Source: Nitrospiraceae bacterium (lineage in GTDB: Bacteria; Nitrospirota; Thermodesulfovibrionia; UBA6902). From it: a DNA stretch of 64,000 nucleotides. A program made the position numbers and the translations under genes. Shown piece by piece: positions 24,758-34,334 of this stretch; the first letter of the stretch is position 1; each line of letters opens with the position of its first letter. Location: assembly GCA_003599275.1 (NCBI GenBank), contig QZJG01000044.1, positions 1 to 64,000 of the forward strand, given 5' to 3'. The notes under the pieces were generated by a model that worked only from the letters and a program-made list of their open reading frames with translations, was not told the DNA's origin and did no database searches.

Positions 24758-25471
24758 ATGGGTGTAGATTCGATACTTGGGAAGATGTATTTTTTGCAGA
24801 ACATGGTGATAGACGTTCTTTCAAGTGTCCATCCTTCGATTGAACATAATATCACGAAGATACAGGCGTTAAAGAAGGCATTTTTCCATTGTTCACTTGA
24901 GAAACTTGAAGGGGATTATATGGAATACGGCGTGTTTGAGGGCACCTCTTTCATTTCAGCCTTTATGAACGATTACAGGATCAACAAGTCCCGCACCAAC
25001 CGGAAATATATAGGATTTGATTCTTTTGAGGGGTTTAAATTCAGTGAAGATATCGATAAACATCCTTTTTTCAGGGAAGGAGATTTCAAGAGCAGTTATG
25101 ACTTCGTGCAGAAGCGCGTGAGTAAAAAACTGAAAGACCGCGCTGAATTCCGTCTGATAAAAGGCTACCTCGAAGATACGCTGAAAGATAAGACCCCCAT
25201 GGATTTCGGGGTTGAAAAGATCGCGGTATCATTGATCGACTGCGACCTGCATGTCCCGGCGAGGATGGCCCTGAACTTCATGAAGGGTTCCCTGCAGGAA
25301 GGCTCGATAATCATCCTTGATGATTATTTTGCGTATAAAGGGAGCATGGAAAAAGGAGTAGCAGGCGCCTTTGAGCTTTTCAAGGACGCGAACAGACACA
25401 TTGAGTTCAGAAGGATGTTTGACTACGGGTACGGCGGTGCCGGTTTCATCGTATCAAAGATACATAAATAA
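24758..25471 (+). CDS. TylF/MycF-like O-methyltransferase
   Basis: A 238-residue methyltransferase of the macrocin O-methyltransferase type. YMEYGVFEGTSF, IGFDSFEGF, SLIDCDLHVPARMAL and GSIIILDDY match the TylF/MycF family, with the DD pair probably binding the metal that activates the sugar hydroxyl. I start at ATG 24758, which has a strong AAAGGGGGG site, not at 24716 inside the preceding gene. It would O-methylate a sugar of the glycan. Confidence 0.87.
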   Translation: MGVDSILGKMYFLQNMVIDVLSSVHPSIEHNITKIQALKKAFFHCSLEKLEGDYMEYGVFEGTSFISAFMNDYRINKSRTNRKYIGFDSFEGFKFSEDIDKHPFFREGDFKSSYDFVQKRVSKKLKDRAEFRLIKGYLEDTLKDKTPMDFGVEKIAVSLIDCDLHVPARMALNFMKGSLQEGSIIILDDYFAYKGSMEKGVAGAFELFKDANRHIEFRRMFDYGYGGAGFIVSKIHK

Positions 25472-25489
25472 ATTATTGTTGTTGAATAT

Positions 25490-26200
25490 ATGCTTGAAAC
25501 GAAACTTTCCGTAATCGTGCCCTGCTACAATGAAGAAAAAAACATCCCTCTTATGCTGGACCGTTTCGGAAAGGTCATAAAACGGAAAGATATCGAAGTG
25601 ATTTTGGTAAATAACGGGTCCATGGACAATTCGCAGCATGTTATGGAATCCCTGCTGCCCGGTCATCCTTTTGCGCGTATATGCAAAGTGGAAAAAAACC
25701 AGGGCTACGGGTTCGGGATACTCTCCGGCCTTCGTTCGGCAAAGAGTGAATATCTTGCGTGGACGCATGCCGACATGCAGACGGACCCGAGTGACGTCGT
25801 CAGGGCGCTGGAGATTGTCGAATCATCCGCTGGTCCGCGTAACATGTATGTAAAAGGCAGAAGGCAGGGGCGTCCTCCTGCGGATGTTTTTTTTACCTGG
25901 GGGATGGGGGTGTTTGAGTCTGTGTGTCTCGGTGTTTCACTAAGTGACATTAATGCACAACCAAATGTTTTCCATCGTTCTTTTTATGAATTATGGAAAG
26001 ACCCCCCCTATGACTTTTCTCTTGATTTGTATGCTTTTTATATGGCGCGAAAGAATGGCTTTAAAGTAATACGTTTTCCGGTTTTATTCCCTAATCGGAT
26101 TCACGGTCACTCCCACTGGAATTTTGGATTGAAATCAAAATGGAAGTTCATCAAGAGGACCCTCGATTTCAGCATTAAATTAAAAAAGAGACTGAAATAG
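25490..26200 (+). CDS. GT2 family glycosyltransferase
   Basis: A 236-residue GT2. LSVIVPCYNEEKNIPLML is the opening nucleotide-binding strand, VILVNNGSMDNS follows, and LAWTHADMQTDP gives the DxD-like metal motif. There is no transmembrane tail, so it is more like dolichyl-phosphate-mannose synthase-type enzymes than like cellulose synthase. A nearby partner lacking a membrane anchor is the GT-C enzyme at 17323, so a polyprenyl-phosphate sugar donor is possible, by inference. Confidence 0.87.
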   Translation: MLETKLSVIVPCYNEEKNIPLMLDRFGKVIKRKDIEVILVNNGSMDNSQHVMESLLPGHPFARICKVEKNQGYGFGILSGLRSAKSEYLAWTHADMQTDPSDVVRALEIVESSAGPRNMYVKGRRQGRPPADVFFTWGMGVFESVCLGVSLSDINAQPNVFHRSFYELWKDPPYDFSLDLYAFYMARKNGFKVIRFPVLFPNRIHGHSHWNFGLKSKWKFIKRTLDFSIKLKKRLK

Positions 26201-26794
26201 ATGCAGGTAATTGTCCATAGAAGAAATACGATCGACGAATTAAGGTCAACGCCTGCCAGGTATGGAGTGGAGGTGGATATCAGGAGCTATGGTGATCATT
26301 TAATAGTTCACCATAATCCGTTCACTGATGCTGTTGATTTTGAGGAATGGATCAAGTTTTATGACCATAAGATATTGATACTGAATATTAAGGAAGAAGG
26401 AATAGAAGAGCATGTAAAAGATATTATGATATCCCATGGAATTAAAGATTTCTTTTTCCTGGACCTGTCATTTCCGTTCTTGGTGAAGATGGTAAATTCC
26501 GGTGAGAAACGGGTCGCGCTTCGGTTTTCTGAATATGAATCAATAGAAACAGTGCTTACATTTGCACACAAAGCCGACTGGGTATGGATTGATACATTCT
26601 CAAGGCTTCCGCTTGACCCGCAATCATATGCACTTCTTAGGAAGCATGATTTTAAGTTGTGTCTGGTGTGCCCCGAGCGGTGGAACAGACCTGATGACAT
26701 AAGGAGATATAAAGACTATCTTTCAGATAAGCAAATGTATCTGGATGCAGTAATGGCTACGCCGGAATTTGTTGATTTATGGGAGTCAAATTAA
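26201..26794 (+). CDS. GDPD-like phosphodiesterase domain protein
   Basis: A 197-residue protein with a TIM-barrel-like pattern of the glycerophosphodiester phosphodiesterase/PI-PLC superfamily. VHRRNTIDEL, then GVEVDIRSYGDHLIVHHNPF, corresponds to the N-terminal His-Arg and Glu/Asp plus HHNPF metal-binding part of the family. It is shorter than typical GDPDs (about 250), and the canonical HRG is HRR. It begins directly after the GT2 stop. It might release or transfer a glycerol- or polyol-phosphate group. Confidence 0.65.
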   Translation: MQVIVHRRNTIDELRSTPARYGVEVDIRSYGDHLIVHHNPFTDAVDFEEWIKFYDHKILILNIKEEGIEEHVKDIMISHGIKDFFFLDLSFPFLVKMVNSGEKRVALRFSEYESIETVLTFAHKADWVWIDTFSRLPLDPQSYALLRKHDFKLCLVCPERWNRPDDIRRYKDYLSDKQMYLDAVMATPEFVDLWESN

Positions 26795-26853
26795 CCAAGT
26801 TAAGTTTGTACCAAACCCGGGGCGGATTGCTTAAAAGGGAGATTAAAGGTTAG

Positions 26854-27480
26854 ATGAGCAAAAATCAGTACGTACAATATGGCTGTGGAATGTCTGCGCA
26901 TAGAGGCTGGAGAAATTTTGACGCTTCGCCAACATTACGGTTTGAACGCTTGCCAATAATAGGGAATGTGTATACTAAAAACAAATCACGTTTCCCGGAA
27001 AATGTTGAATACGGGGACATCGTTAAAGGGCTTCCGATTACCTACAACTCATGCAGGGCGGTTTATTGTTCACATGTTCTTGAGCATCTATCGCTGGAAG
27101 ATTTTAGAAAAGCATTGCAGAACACGCATCGAATACTGGAAAAAGGCGGGATATTTCGTATTGTTTTACCCGATTTAGAACATTCGGTAAAGAAATATTT
27201 AAAGGACCCATCTCATGAGGCGGCAATAACATTTATGAAAGAAACCTATCTTGGATACGAAAAAAGAAATCGTGGCCTGAAAGGATTTATTTTTTCATGG
27301 CTTGGCAATAGTCAGCATCTTTGGATGTGGGACCATAAATCCATTGAGCATGAACTCGGTGAAGCAGGTTTTCTTGAAATAAGAAGAGCAAACTATGGGG
27401 ACTCATCAGAGCCAACGTTTATGGAAGTTGAAGATAAAGAAAGATGGGACAATTGTCTGGGAATGGAATGCAGGAAATAA
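26854..27480 (+). CDS. SAM-dependent methyltransferase
   Basis: A 208-residue type-11-like methyltransferase. YVQYGCGMSAHRGWRNFDAS is a variant motif I and strand 2, YCSHVLEHLSLEDF is the conserved HVLEH block and LEKGGIFRIVLPD is motif VI. The classical GxGxG is altered to GCGMS, as in several glycan-locus methyltransferases. A 59-bp gap separates it from the GDPD-like gene. The substrate is unknown. Confidence 0.8.
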   Translation: MSKNQYVQYGCGMSAHRGWRNFDASPTLRFERLPIIGNVYTKNKSRFPENVEYGDIVKGLPITYNSCRAVYCSHVLEHLSLEDFRKALQNTHRILEKGGIFRIVLPDLEHSVKKYLKDPSHEAAITFMKETYLGYEKRNRGLKGFIFSWLGNSQHLWMWDHKSIEHELGEAGFLEIRRANYGDSSEPTFMEVEDKERWDNCLGMECRK

Positions 27481-27523
27481 TGTATAAGAAGTCTGAAGCA
27501 TACAGACGTGGAAACTGTCCGGC

Positions 27524-28549
27524 ATGAATGTCCTTATAATTGGTGTCCTCGACGTCCCTTGGTCGACCAATGTAAGCATGAAACAGACGTTCGAAAAAAT
27601 GGGCCATTCCGTCGAAGAGTTTAATTACAGGACGGTTGAAGCGAAATACAGGAAGGCCTGCTTTCTGACAAACACGCTTCCTGACAGGTGGCTGGACAAG
27701 GCATTAAGTCTCCTGAGGAGTGGCAGGCTGTCTTTCAGCAGTACATTATATTACAGGCGCAGTGGGCGTAGAGAGATGAATCAATTATTGCTTGATACAG
27801 TGAAAAGGAAATCTTTTGACCTCGTGCTTTTCAGCAAAACAGATACGGTGGATTATACTGTCCTGACAGAAGTAAATAAATATGCGCCGACCTGGTACTT
27901 TTTCATGGACGCAATGGATCAGGCGCTTCGCATCAATGCTGTGGCATACGCGTTGCGGACATCATTTGCCAGTGCAACTTTTTCGGACGTAACTAATTAT
28001 TTCAGAGAAGCAGGAGCAAATGCTCACTGGATTACCCAGGGAGTCGATACCGAGTTTTTTAGACCCAAAGAAGTACCGAAAATCTATGATGTTGTATTTG
28101 CGGGAACAAAGACCACAGGCCGCTTGCGTCATATTAATGCCCTCAGAAATGCCGGTATTTCCGTGATATGTTTTGGAGAAGGATGGGAGAATAAACCTGT
28201 TTATCAGGATGAGCTTGTAGATATATACCGGAAAAGCCGCATTGTCCTTAACTTCTGCCGTCCCGGAACAGGTTTTTCAATTCGGGTATTTCAGGTCATG
28301 GGGACAGGGGCTTTTATGCTGAGTGAATATTGCCCGGACCTTGAACGATTTTTTAAAAAGGAGGAGCATCTGGACTGGTTTAAGGATGAAAAAGAGCTGA
28401 CGGAAATAATAAAGGATTATCTTGCCGATGAAGAGGCGGTCAGGAGAATCGCGAAAAGCGGTTGCGCGCATGTCCACAGAAATTACTCTTGGGAATCCGT
28501 CATGCGGAAGATTATCGACATTTCAGAAGATGAGCGGTCTTCAGTATAG
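27524..28549 (+). CDS. CgeB-like glycosyltransferase (GT-B fold)
   Basis: A 341-residue GT-B enzyme like the CgeB/Glyco_trans_1_2 family. The N-terminal strand MNVLIIGVLD is followed by a nucleotide-domain start WITQGVDTEFFRP and VVFAGTKTTGRLRHI, with the C-terminal block RVFQVMGTGAFMLSEYCPDLERFF replacing the usual EAMAxG motif. A 5' relic of a second copy lies at 17216. It begins 43 bp after a methyltransferase stop. Confidence 0.82.
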   Translation: MNVLIIGVLDVPWSTNVSMKQTFEKMGHSVEEFNYRTVEAKYRKACFLTNTLPDRWLDKALSLLRSGRLSFSSTLYYRRSGRREMNQLLLDTVKRKSFDLVLFSKTDTVDYTVLTEVNKYAPTWYFFMDAMDQALRINAVAYALRTSFASATFSDVTNYFREAGANAHWITQGVDTEFFRPKEVPKIYDVVFAGTKTTGRLRHINALRNAGISVICFGEGWENKPVYQDELVDIYRKSRIVLNFCRPGTGFSIRVFQVMGTGAFMLSEYCPDLERFFKKEEHLDWFKDEKELTEIIKDYLADEEAVRRIAKSGCAHVHRNYSWESVMRKIIDISEDERSSV

Positions 28550-28832
28550 AATAAAGAACAGACCGAATAACAGAACAGAAGATGGTTTGTTGCGGAAGGC
28601 ACCCTTAATTGCCTTCTGCACGCTGTACCCATTAAAAAAAGATGAAGACATTAGATAACTTAGGCCGAAGGCTACAGTCATAATACACAATACAAGAGAT
28701 GCTCTTCCATTCAGCGCTTGAAAAATTTTGGGGAACTTCCGAATACTTGTTCTTGATAATTATTAAAGATAAGACCAGCATCGTAAATAAAACAAACGGA
28801 GAAGACAACAATATATCCCTCAAAAAATTATC

Positions 28833-29726
28833 ATGAAAACTGTTATTTCAAACAAATATGTTATATCTGGAACCTTTGGAGATGCTTTTATTGCATTTTG
28901 TAAGTTATATAAATTAAGAGGAGAAGGTTTTAACGACAATATCAAGCTAATACATTTAAGCGCTCACCCTGAAGTACGTCCCTTTATTAATAAGCTTTTT
29001 AATTTATTAGATAATGTAGTGATAGAAGAATTTATATTTGTTAAATCAGGTAAAGAAGTTGAAGAGTTTATCAATCACAGTAAATTGCCTTCGATAAATT
29101 CTTTAGCAATTAATAATAAATCTGTAGTTACTGATGAAATAAGAGATCCTGAATATTTAACAATGGAACCTTATCCCAATATTAATATAGAACCAAGAGT
29201 AGTTAACAATAATTTCAAAATAGGAATACAACTGCATAGCGGCAAGAAAGGGAGTAATTTTAAAGGTTTTTCTTTGTCTTGGTTAGAAGAATTATTAAAT
29301 TTAACCAACAAAAATAATTGTGAAATATATCTTTTAGGTACTGGGGCCGGTTATTCTATTAACAAAATCAACTCATTATGTAACAGTCTTAATATTAGTA
29401 ATTTAATTGGGAAAACAGATTATGAAGATTGGTTATCATATATAATGTCAATGAATTTTTTTATAACAGGTGAGGGATTTTCAGCTTTTTTTGCAATGTC
29501 ACAAAAAGTAAAATCATTAATATTTTATTCAGATTATCAGATAATTGGACGTATTCATCCATTATGGAAAAAAGAAAATATTATCTTAAGTGCTGGCTGG
29601 GAAACTTTTGAAGAAAAGATTAAGAACAAATTTTGCAGACATTTTCTTAATCGCAATCAATTATTAAGACCTTTGAAACCATCTCAGGTATGGTCATTAA
29701 TTTATACTTATTATCTATCTGAGTAG
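28833..29726 (+). CDS. GT9/heptosyltransferase-like glycosyltransferase
   Basis: A 297-residue, GT-B-like protein. FKIGIQLHSGKKGSNFKGFSLSWLEELLNL corresponds to the first strand and helix of the nucleotide domain of GT9 enzymes, and FFITGEGFSAFFAMS to the sugar-nucleotide loop, where normal GT9 has a Ser/Asp-Ser-Gly. Motifs are weak, so this is a divergent member. It is the first gene of an AT-rich block (about 30% G+C by eye), unlike the GC-richer genes upstream, suggesting transfer. Confidence 0.55.
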   Translation: MKTVISNKYVISGTFGDAFIAFCKLYKLRGEGFNDNIKLIHLSAHPEVRPFINKLFNLLDNVVIEEFIFVKSGKEVEEFINHSKLPSINSLAINNKSVVTDEIRDPEYLTMEPYPNINIEPRVVNNNFKIGIQLHSGKKGSNFKGFSLSWLEELLNLTNKNNCEIYLLGTGAGYSINKINSLCNSLNISNLIGKTDYEDWLSYIMSMNFFITGEGFSAFFAMSQKVKSLIFYSDYQIIGRIHPLWKKENIILSAGWETFEEKIKNKFCRHFLNRNQLLRPLKPSQVWSLIYTYYLSE

Positions 29727-29727
29727 C

Positions 29728-30831
29728 TTGATTAATAAAACCAAAATACATTTTTATGGGAGATACAATCTTGCGGATTTAAGCAGTGTATTTAATATCC
29801 TGAAAGATATAAATGAGTATGAGACAACTTATGATTTTTATAAAGACAGAAAATCTTTTCCTTATTACTCCTTACCTGATTCAGTTAATTTTATTTTAAG
29901 TGAAAACAATGGTCCTGATTATTGTAGAGGGAAGAATATTGATATCAGCCATGGTTACGGTCCTGTTGTAGGATTTAGCAAAGATAAAAACTCATGTAAT
30001 AATTTAATTAATAATTTTTTTTCAATTTGTGTTTATGGTAAATTCCAAAAAGATATTTTACTTGATATCGGATATCCAGAGGAAAAAATAATCATTTTTG
30101 GTATGCCGTATTCGATTGATCTGCTAAAAAAAACCGATGTTGATGATAGAAATAAATTTCTTTTATCAAAAGGATTAAATCCTGAAAATAAAACATTATT
30201 ATATGCACCAACCTGGAACCAGTGGTTTCCTAATAATATTACTGAAAAAGTATTGTTTAAATTTTTTAATATAAAAGAAACTACACGTCACTTTTTTGAA
30301 TTATGGTGGCAAGATGGGAAAGAATACATCCGTGTTGAAAAACTATGTAAGTTTTGTATGGAAAACGGCATAAATTTTATTGTTAGAATGCATGAAAGAC
30401 AACGTTATGATAAAGATTGGTTGGAAGTGTATTCTAATATTTTTGATAAATACAATGTAACGCGACACTATATGGATGATGATATCAACAGTTTACAGTA
30501 TCTCAAATATTCTGATGTTTTGTTGGGAGATATATCTACTATTAATACATATTATTATGTAATGAATAAGCCGGTTGTTCATCTTAATAGAGGAAAACCA
30601 TTTAATCATAAACTAAAAACAATTATATCATCAATGGATATCAAAGATAGACCAGGGTATATAGTTGATGACTTTGAAGAAATGCTTGAAGCGATAAAGG
30701 ATTCATTTCAACATCCGGACAGATTTGAAAAACAGAGAACCTTAACCGTAAAGAAGTATATAGATTTCACTGGTGATGAATGTATTGATGTGATAAAAAA
30801 AGAATTTAAAAGAATTTTTCAACTGAAATAA
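29728..30831 (+). CDS. TagF-like CDP-glycerol:glycerophosphotransferase family protein
   Basis: A 367-residue protein with blocks of the teichoic acid polymerase family: KTLLYAPTWNQWFP at the UDP/CDP-binding region and SDVLLGDISTINTYYYVMNKPVVHL, matching the ITDYSSVxxDxxxxxKP motif. The family adds glycerol- or ribitol-phosphate from a CDP donor. It starts with TTG because no ATG occurs nearby. It suggests a phosphodiester-linked unit in this glycan, consistent with the GDPD-like gene at 26201. Location in AT-rich DNA indicates import. Confidence 0.72.
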   Translation: MINKTKIHFYGRYNLADLSSVFNILKDINEYETTYDFYKDRKSFPYYSLPDSVNFILSENNGPDYCRGKNIDISHGYGPVVGFSKDKNSCNNLINNFFSICVYGKFQKDILLDIGYPEEKIIIFGMPYSIDLLKKTDVDDRNKFLLSKGLNPENKTLLYAPTWNQWFPNNITEKVLFKFFNIKETTRHFFELWWQDGKEYIRVEKLCKFCMENGINFIVRMHERQRYDKDWLEVYSNIFDKYNVTRHYMDDDINSLQYLKYSDVLLGDISTINTYYYVMNKPVVHLNRGKPFNHKLKTIISSMDIKDRPGYIVDDFEEMLEAIKDSFQHPDRFEKQRTLTVKKYIDFTGDECIDVIKKEFKRIFQLK

Positions 30832-30858
30832 CAAAAAAAATATTTGTATTATAAATAT

Positions 30859-31590
30859 ATGTTTCTGAATAGAATGATTAATATAACAAAAAACATTATT
30901 ATCAAAACAACTAAACCAAATATTTCAAAAAATAAATTTCTTGAATTAATTGATTCTATACATAATTATCAACCAATACCGGAAATTTTGTTCAAAGATA
31001 AAGAGACAATTAAGTACCTGAATTGGCGAAATTGTCAAACATCGAGAAATTGCTACGATAGAAATAAATTAATTAATTTTCAGGACAAAAGAGTATTAGA
31101 TATTGGATGTAATACAGGCTTTTATGCTTGGGTCAACAACAATAAATTTAAATCGTATGTTGGGATAGATTATGATAAAAAATGTATAGAAATAACAAAA
31201 TTGATATTAAAAAAGACATATTTTCAAAATATTGATTTTATATCTAATGATATTGTTGATTATTTTGATAAGATAAAAATAGATTATGATATTTGTCTTT
31301 TCTTTTCAATATATCATCATATGATGTATGAATTGGGTATTGATAAATCAAGAGAAATAGTTAATCATATCAGTAAAAAATGTAAAGTAATGTATTTTGA
31401 TATGGGACAAAAAAATGAATCTACTAATTATGATAGAAAGCAATGGTATGATTTATTGCCTGATAATATCTCACCAGAGACTTACATCAAAGAAGAGATA
31501 ATCAATAATACTATGTATAATAATGCAGAAATAGTAGGAAAAACACAAATAGGCAATTCTGAGAGATTATTATTTAAATTTTCCAAGTAA
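30859..31590 (+). CDS. SAM-dependent methyltransferase
   Basis: A 243-residue methyltransferase. RVLDIGCNTGFYAW is motif I, YVGIDYDKKCIEI motif II and DYDICLFFSIYHHMMYE the DxxIxxxVxxH-like block. The N-terminal 80 residues are basic and AT-rich in codon use. The start is uncertain: TTG at 30844 gives five more residues, but ATG at 30859 has no clear ribosome site either. A small molecule or sugar target is expected. Confidence 0.75.
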   Translation: MFLNRMINITKNIIIKTTKPNISKNKFLELIDSIHNYQPIPEILFKDKETIKYLNWRNCQTSRNCYDRNKLINFQDKRVLDIGCNTGFYAWVNNNKFKSYVGIDYDKKCIEITKLILKKTYFQNIDFISNDIVDYFDKIKIDYDICLFFSIYHHMMYELGIDKSREIVNHISKKCKVMYFDMGQKNESTNYDRKQWYDLLPDNISPETYIKEEIINNTMYNNAEIVGKTQIGNSERLLFKFSK

Positions 31591-31763
31591 ATTAGAAAAT
31601 TCTTAGCATCTACTTTCAAGTAGCATTACATCTTCTGTTTTTTACTAAAAACGAGTTTTGAGGAGCATCTTTTATTGGTATTCATTTGTTAAATAAGATC
31701 TTAATCTCTATTAAACATAATGCGATAAATATATTAACCTTTGAAATAAAGAAGAGGTAATAA

Positions 31764-32195
31764 ATGAATAATTACGAGGAAATAACTTATGATAATACAC
31801 TCATGGCAATAATTATTAGAGACAATTTTACATGCACTCAAACCAAATTCTTTAGCGTTCCCGAGTTTTCCCAGCAAGTGGGATATATAGTTTATAATAG
31901 AGGCGGTGTTATCAAAGCTCATTTTCATAAAGAAGTCAAAAGAAGCATTGTTTTTACCCAGGAAGTTTTGTTTATTAGAAAGGGAAAATTAATTATTAAT
32001 TTCTATACGGCAGACAAGAAGGTTATAACTTCGCGAGAATTATTAAAAGGTGACGTAGTATTCTTATGCCGAGGCGGCCATGGATTCGAAATGATTGAAG
32101 ATACGGAGATATTAGAGGTGAAGCAAGGACCTTACTCCGGAGTTGACGATGATAAAGAAAAATTTGAAGGAGTTGAAAATGATACCGGTAAATGA
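31764..32195 (+). CDS. Cupin-fold protein
   Basis: A 143-residue cupin-like protein. KAHFHKEVKRSIVFTQEVLFIRKGKLIINFY contains the His-x-His and Glu/Gln metal-binding region of cupin motif 1, and RGGHGFEMIEDTEILEVKQGPYSG motif 2. It overlaps the DegT gene frame downstream, so translation is probably coupled. Related cupins occur beside perosamine-type aminotransferases in O-antigen loci, where they may be epimerases or ketoisomerases. The exact role is unknown. Confidence 0.7.
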   Translation: MNNYEEITYDNTLMAIIIRDNFTCTQTKFFSVPEFSQQVGYIVYNRGGVIKAHFHKEVKRSIVFTQEVLFIRKGKLIINFYTADKKVITSRELLKGDVVFLCRGGHGFEMIEDTEILEVKQGPYSGVDDDKEKFEGVENDTGK

Positions 32196-33291
32196 GCCTG
32201 CCATAGGGGAAAAAGAAATTGAATATGTAGTGGATTGCTTAAAGACGGGTTGGATTTCTTCAACGGGTAAGTATATTGAAGAATTTGAAAAAAAGTGCGC
32301 TGATTATTGTGGTATGCAGTATGGTATTGCTGTTTCAAATGGAACAGTCGCTTTAGAAACAGCAATAAAGAGTCTTGGATTGACACCTGAAGATGAAATT
32401 ATCTTGCCAACTTTTACTATTATTTCATGTGCCTTGGCTATTATTAATAACAAGTGTAAGCCTGTACTTGTTGATTCAGAGCCAAGAACCTGGACAATTG
32501 ATGTAAATAAAATTGAAAAAAAAATAACATCAAAAACTAAAGCAATAATGCCGGTGCATATATATGGACATCCATGTGATATGGACAAGATATGGGACAT
32601 TGCAAAAAAATATGGATTAGTAATTATTGAAGATGCTGCTGAAGCACATGGCGCTGAATATAAAGGGGAAAAGTGTGGCGGATTAGGCGAAATAAGTTGC
32701 TTTAGCTTTTATGCAAATAAAATTATTACAACCGGTGAAGGCGGGATGGTTCTTACTAATAATGAAGAATATGCTCAAAAAGCAAGATCATTAAGAAATT
32801 TATGTTTTAGAGAGGATAGAAGATTTTATCATACAGAACTCGGCAGTAATTTTAGGCTGACTAACGTGCAAGCAGCTATTGGACTGGCACAGATCGAAAA
32901 AATAGATAAACTTATTGAGAAAAAAAGATGGATGGGCAGTAAATACAATGAGTATTTAAATGATATTTCCGGTATTACACTTCCAGTCGAGGAAGCATGG
33001 GCTAAGAATGTTTATTGGATGTATGGGATAGTTTTGGATAATAATAAAGATATTGACGCAACAGAGCTTGCAAGAAGATTAAAGAAAGAAGGAGTTGATA
33101 CACGGCCTTTTTTCCTTGGCATGCATGAACAGCCTGCTTTTCATCGTATGGGCTTGTTTATTGATGAGCACTTTCCAGTGGCAGAGAATATTTCAAGACA
33201 GGGTTTATACCTTCCATCCGGCTTGACAATTACTGAAAAACAAATTCAAGAAGTAAGTAATTTGGTTAGGAGGTGTTTAGCTCATCAATAA
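32179..33291 (+). CDS. DegT/DnrJ/EryC1-type aminotransferase (perosamine-synthase-like)
   Basis: A 370-residue PLP enzyme. MIPVNEPAIGEKE, then TGWISSTGKYIEEFEKK, are typical of GDP-perosamine synthase and related sugar aminotransferases. The active-site Lys lies in FYANKIITTGEGGMVLTN, and VSNGTVALETAIKSLG binds the cofactor phosphate. I start at ATG 32179, preceded by GAAGGAG, not at 32143. It would aminate a 4-keto sugar nucleotide; the sugar cannot be stated. Confidence 0.87.
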   Translation: MIPVNEPAIGEKEIEYVVDCLKTGWISSTGKYIEEFEKKCADYCGMQYGIAVSNGTVALETAIKSLGLTPEDEIILPTFTIISCALAIINNKCKPVLVDSEPRTWTIDVNKIEKKITSKTKAIMPVHIYGHPCDMDKIWDIAKKYGLVIIEDAAEAHGAEYKGEKCGGLGEISCFSFYANKIITTGEGGMVLTNNEEYAQKARSLRNLCFREDRRFYHTELGSNFRLTNVQAAIGLAQIEKIDKLIEKKRWMGSKYNEYLNDISGITLPVEEAWAKNVYWMYGIVLDNNKDIDATELARRLKKEGVDTRPFFLGMHEQPAFHRMGLFIDEHFPVAENISRQGLYLPSGLTITEKQIQEVSNLVRRCLAHQ

Positions 33292-33295
33292 TATA

Positions 33296-34321
33296 TTGAA
33301 AGTATCATTCATTATGCCTCAAGGTGTAACTGATTATTATGGAGAAAGTGCGTTTATGTTAATGCATAAACGCACAAAATTTAAAAGCATAGTAGATGCT
33401 TATGATGATTCGGTCGATATAATATTCAACACCTGTTTTTTTGATTATAATCAGTCTAACCTGAATTTAATATTCAAAAAAACATATAAAGATAACAGGC
33501 TGATATACGAAAAAAAATATCCTGACAAAATTTATATAAATTATTTTTGGGATATACCTTTTTGGCGCGCAAAGGATAGTACTGTAAAAAGGAAGTATTT
33601 TATATTTAAAGAACCCTCTTGGGAAGAACGATATATCGCCTTTTTAAGGTCCGGTAATATATTATTATCTTCTTCAGATCATACTAAAAATCAGGTGGTT
33701 GATTTTTACGGCATAGAGTCAAAGGTTTTATATATGTATTTTCCAAATATTGATATTGATCAAATCAAATATGATGGCAAGAAAAAAAATCAAATAATAT
33801 GCGTTGGACGAATAGAACGATTTAAACGCTCTGACGTTTTAATCAAGGCAATGAGTCTACTTGAAAATCCGCCTGAATTATTGTTGATAGGTAAGGGTTC
33901 GGAAAGGGATGCTTGTTTGAAATTAGCAGATAAATTAGGTATTAAAGTCAGATCCCCCGGATGGCTGGATAGAGTATCAACTATTAGAGAAATTAAATCT
34001 TCCATTATGTCTGTCAGTCCATCGATCATGGAAGGCAATTGCGGATGGTGCCCATGCGAAGCGGCATGGGCCGGAATTCCGGCCGTCATGGCTGATATCC
34101 CTGAAACTCAGGAATTTTTCAAGAATACAGGTCTATATTTTAAGAAAGATGATCCTAAATCATTGGCTGAGCAAATAAGATCAGTATTAAATAAGACCCA
34201 GGCCGAAAGAGATGACCTGGCAAGAGAGCAAAAGGAACAAATATCGTTTTATACCGTAGATGAAGGTATTGAACGACTTGAAAGATTTCTTGAAGATGTA
34301 TCAGAAAAATATTTAAGGTAA
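33296..34321 (+). CDS. GT4-like glycosyltransferase
   Basis: A 341-residue GT-B enzyme. The nucleotide domain reads IICVGRIERFKRSDVLIKAM, LLLIGKGSERDACL and SPSIMEGNCGWCPCEAAWAGIPAVMADIPE, the EX7E-like end of GT4 enzymes. The N-terminal acceptor domain is divergent. It begins TTG at 33296, 4 bp after the aminotransferase stop, with a GGAGGTG site upstream. It lies in the AT-rich block. Confidence 0.82.
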   Translation: MKVSFIMPQGVTDYYGESAFMLMHKRTKFKSIVDAYDDSVDIIFNTCFFDYNQSNLNLIFKKTYKDNRLIYEKKYPDKIYINYFWDIPFWRAKDSTVKRKYFIFKEPSWEERYIAFLRSGNILLSSSDHTKNQVVDFYGIESKVLYMYFPNIDIDQIKYDGKKKNQIICVGRIERFKRSDVLIKAMSLLENPPELLLIGKGSERDACLKLADKLGIKVRSPGWLDRVSTIREIKSSIMSVSPSIMEGNCGWCPCEAAWAGIPAVMADIPETQEFFKNTGLYFKKDDPKSLAEQIRSVLNKTQAERDDLAREQKEQISFYTVDEGIERLERFLEDVSEKYLR

Positions 34322-34334
34322 TTGCACTACAATA

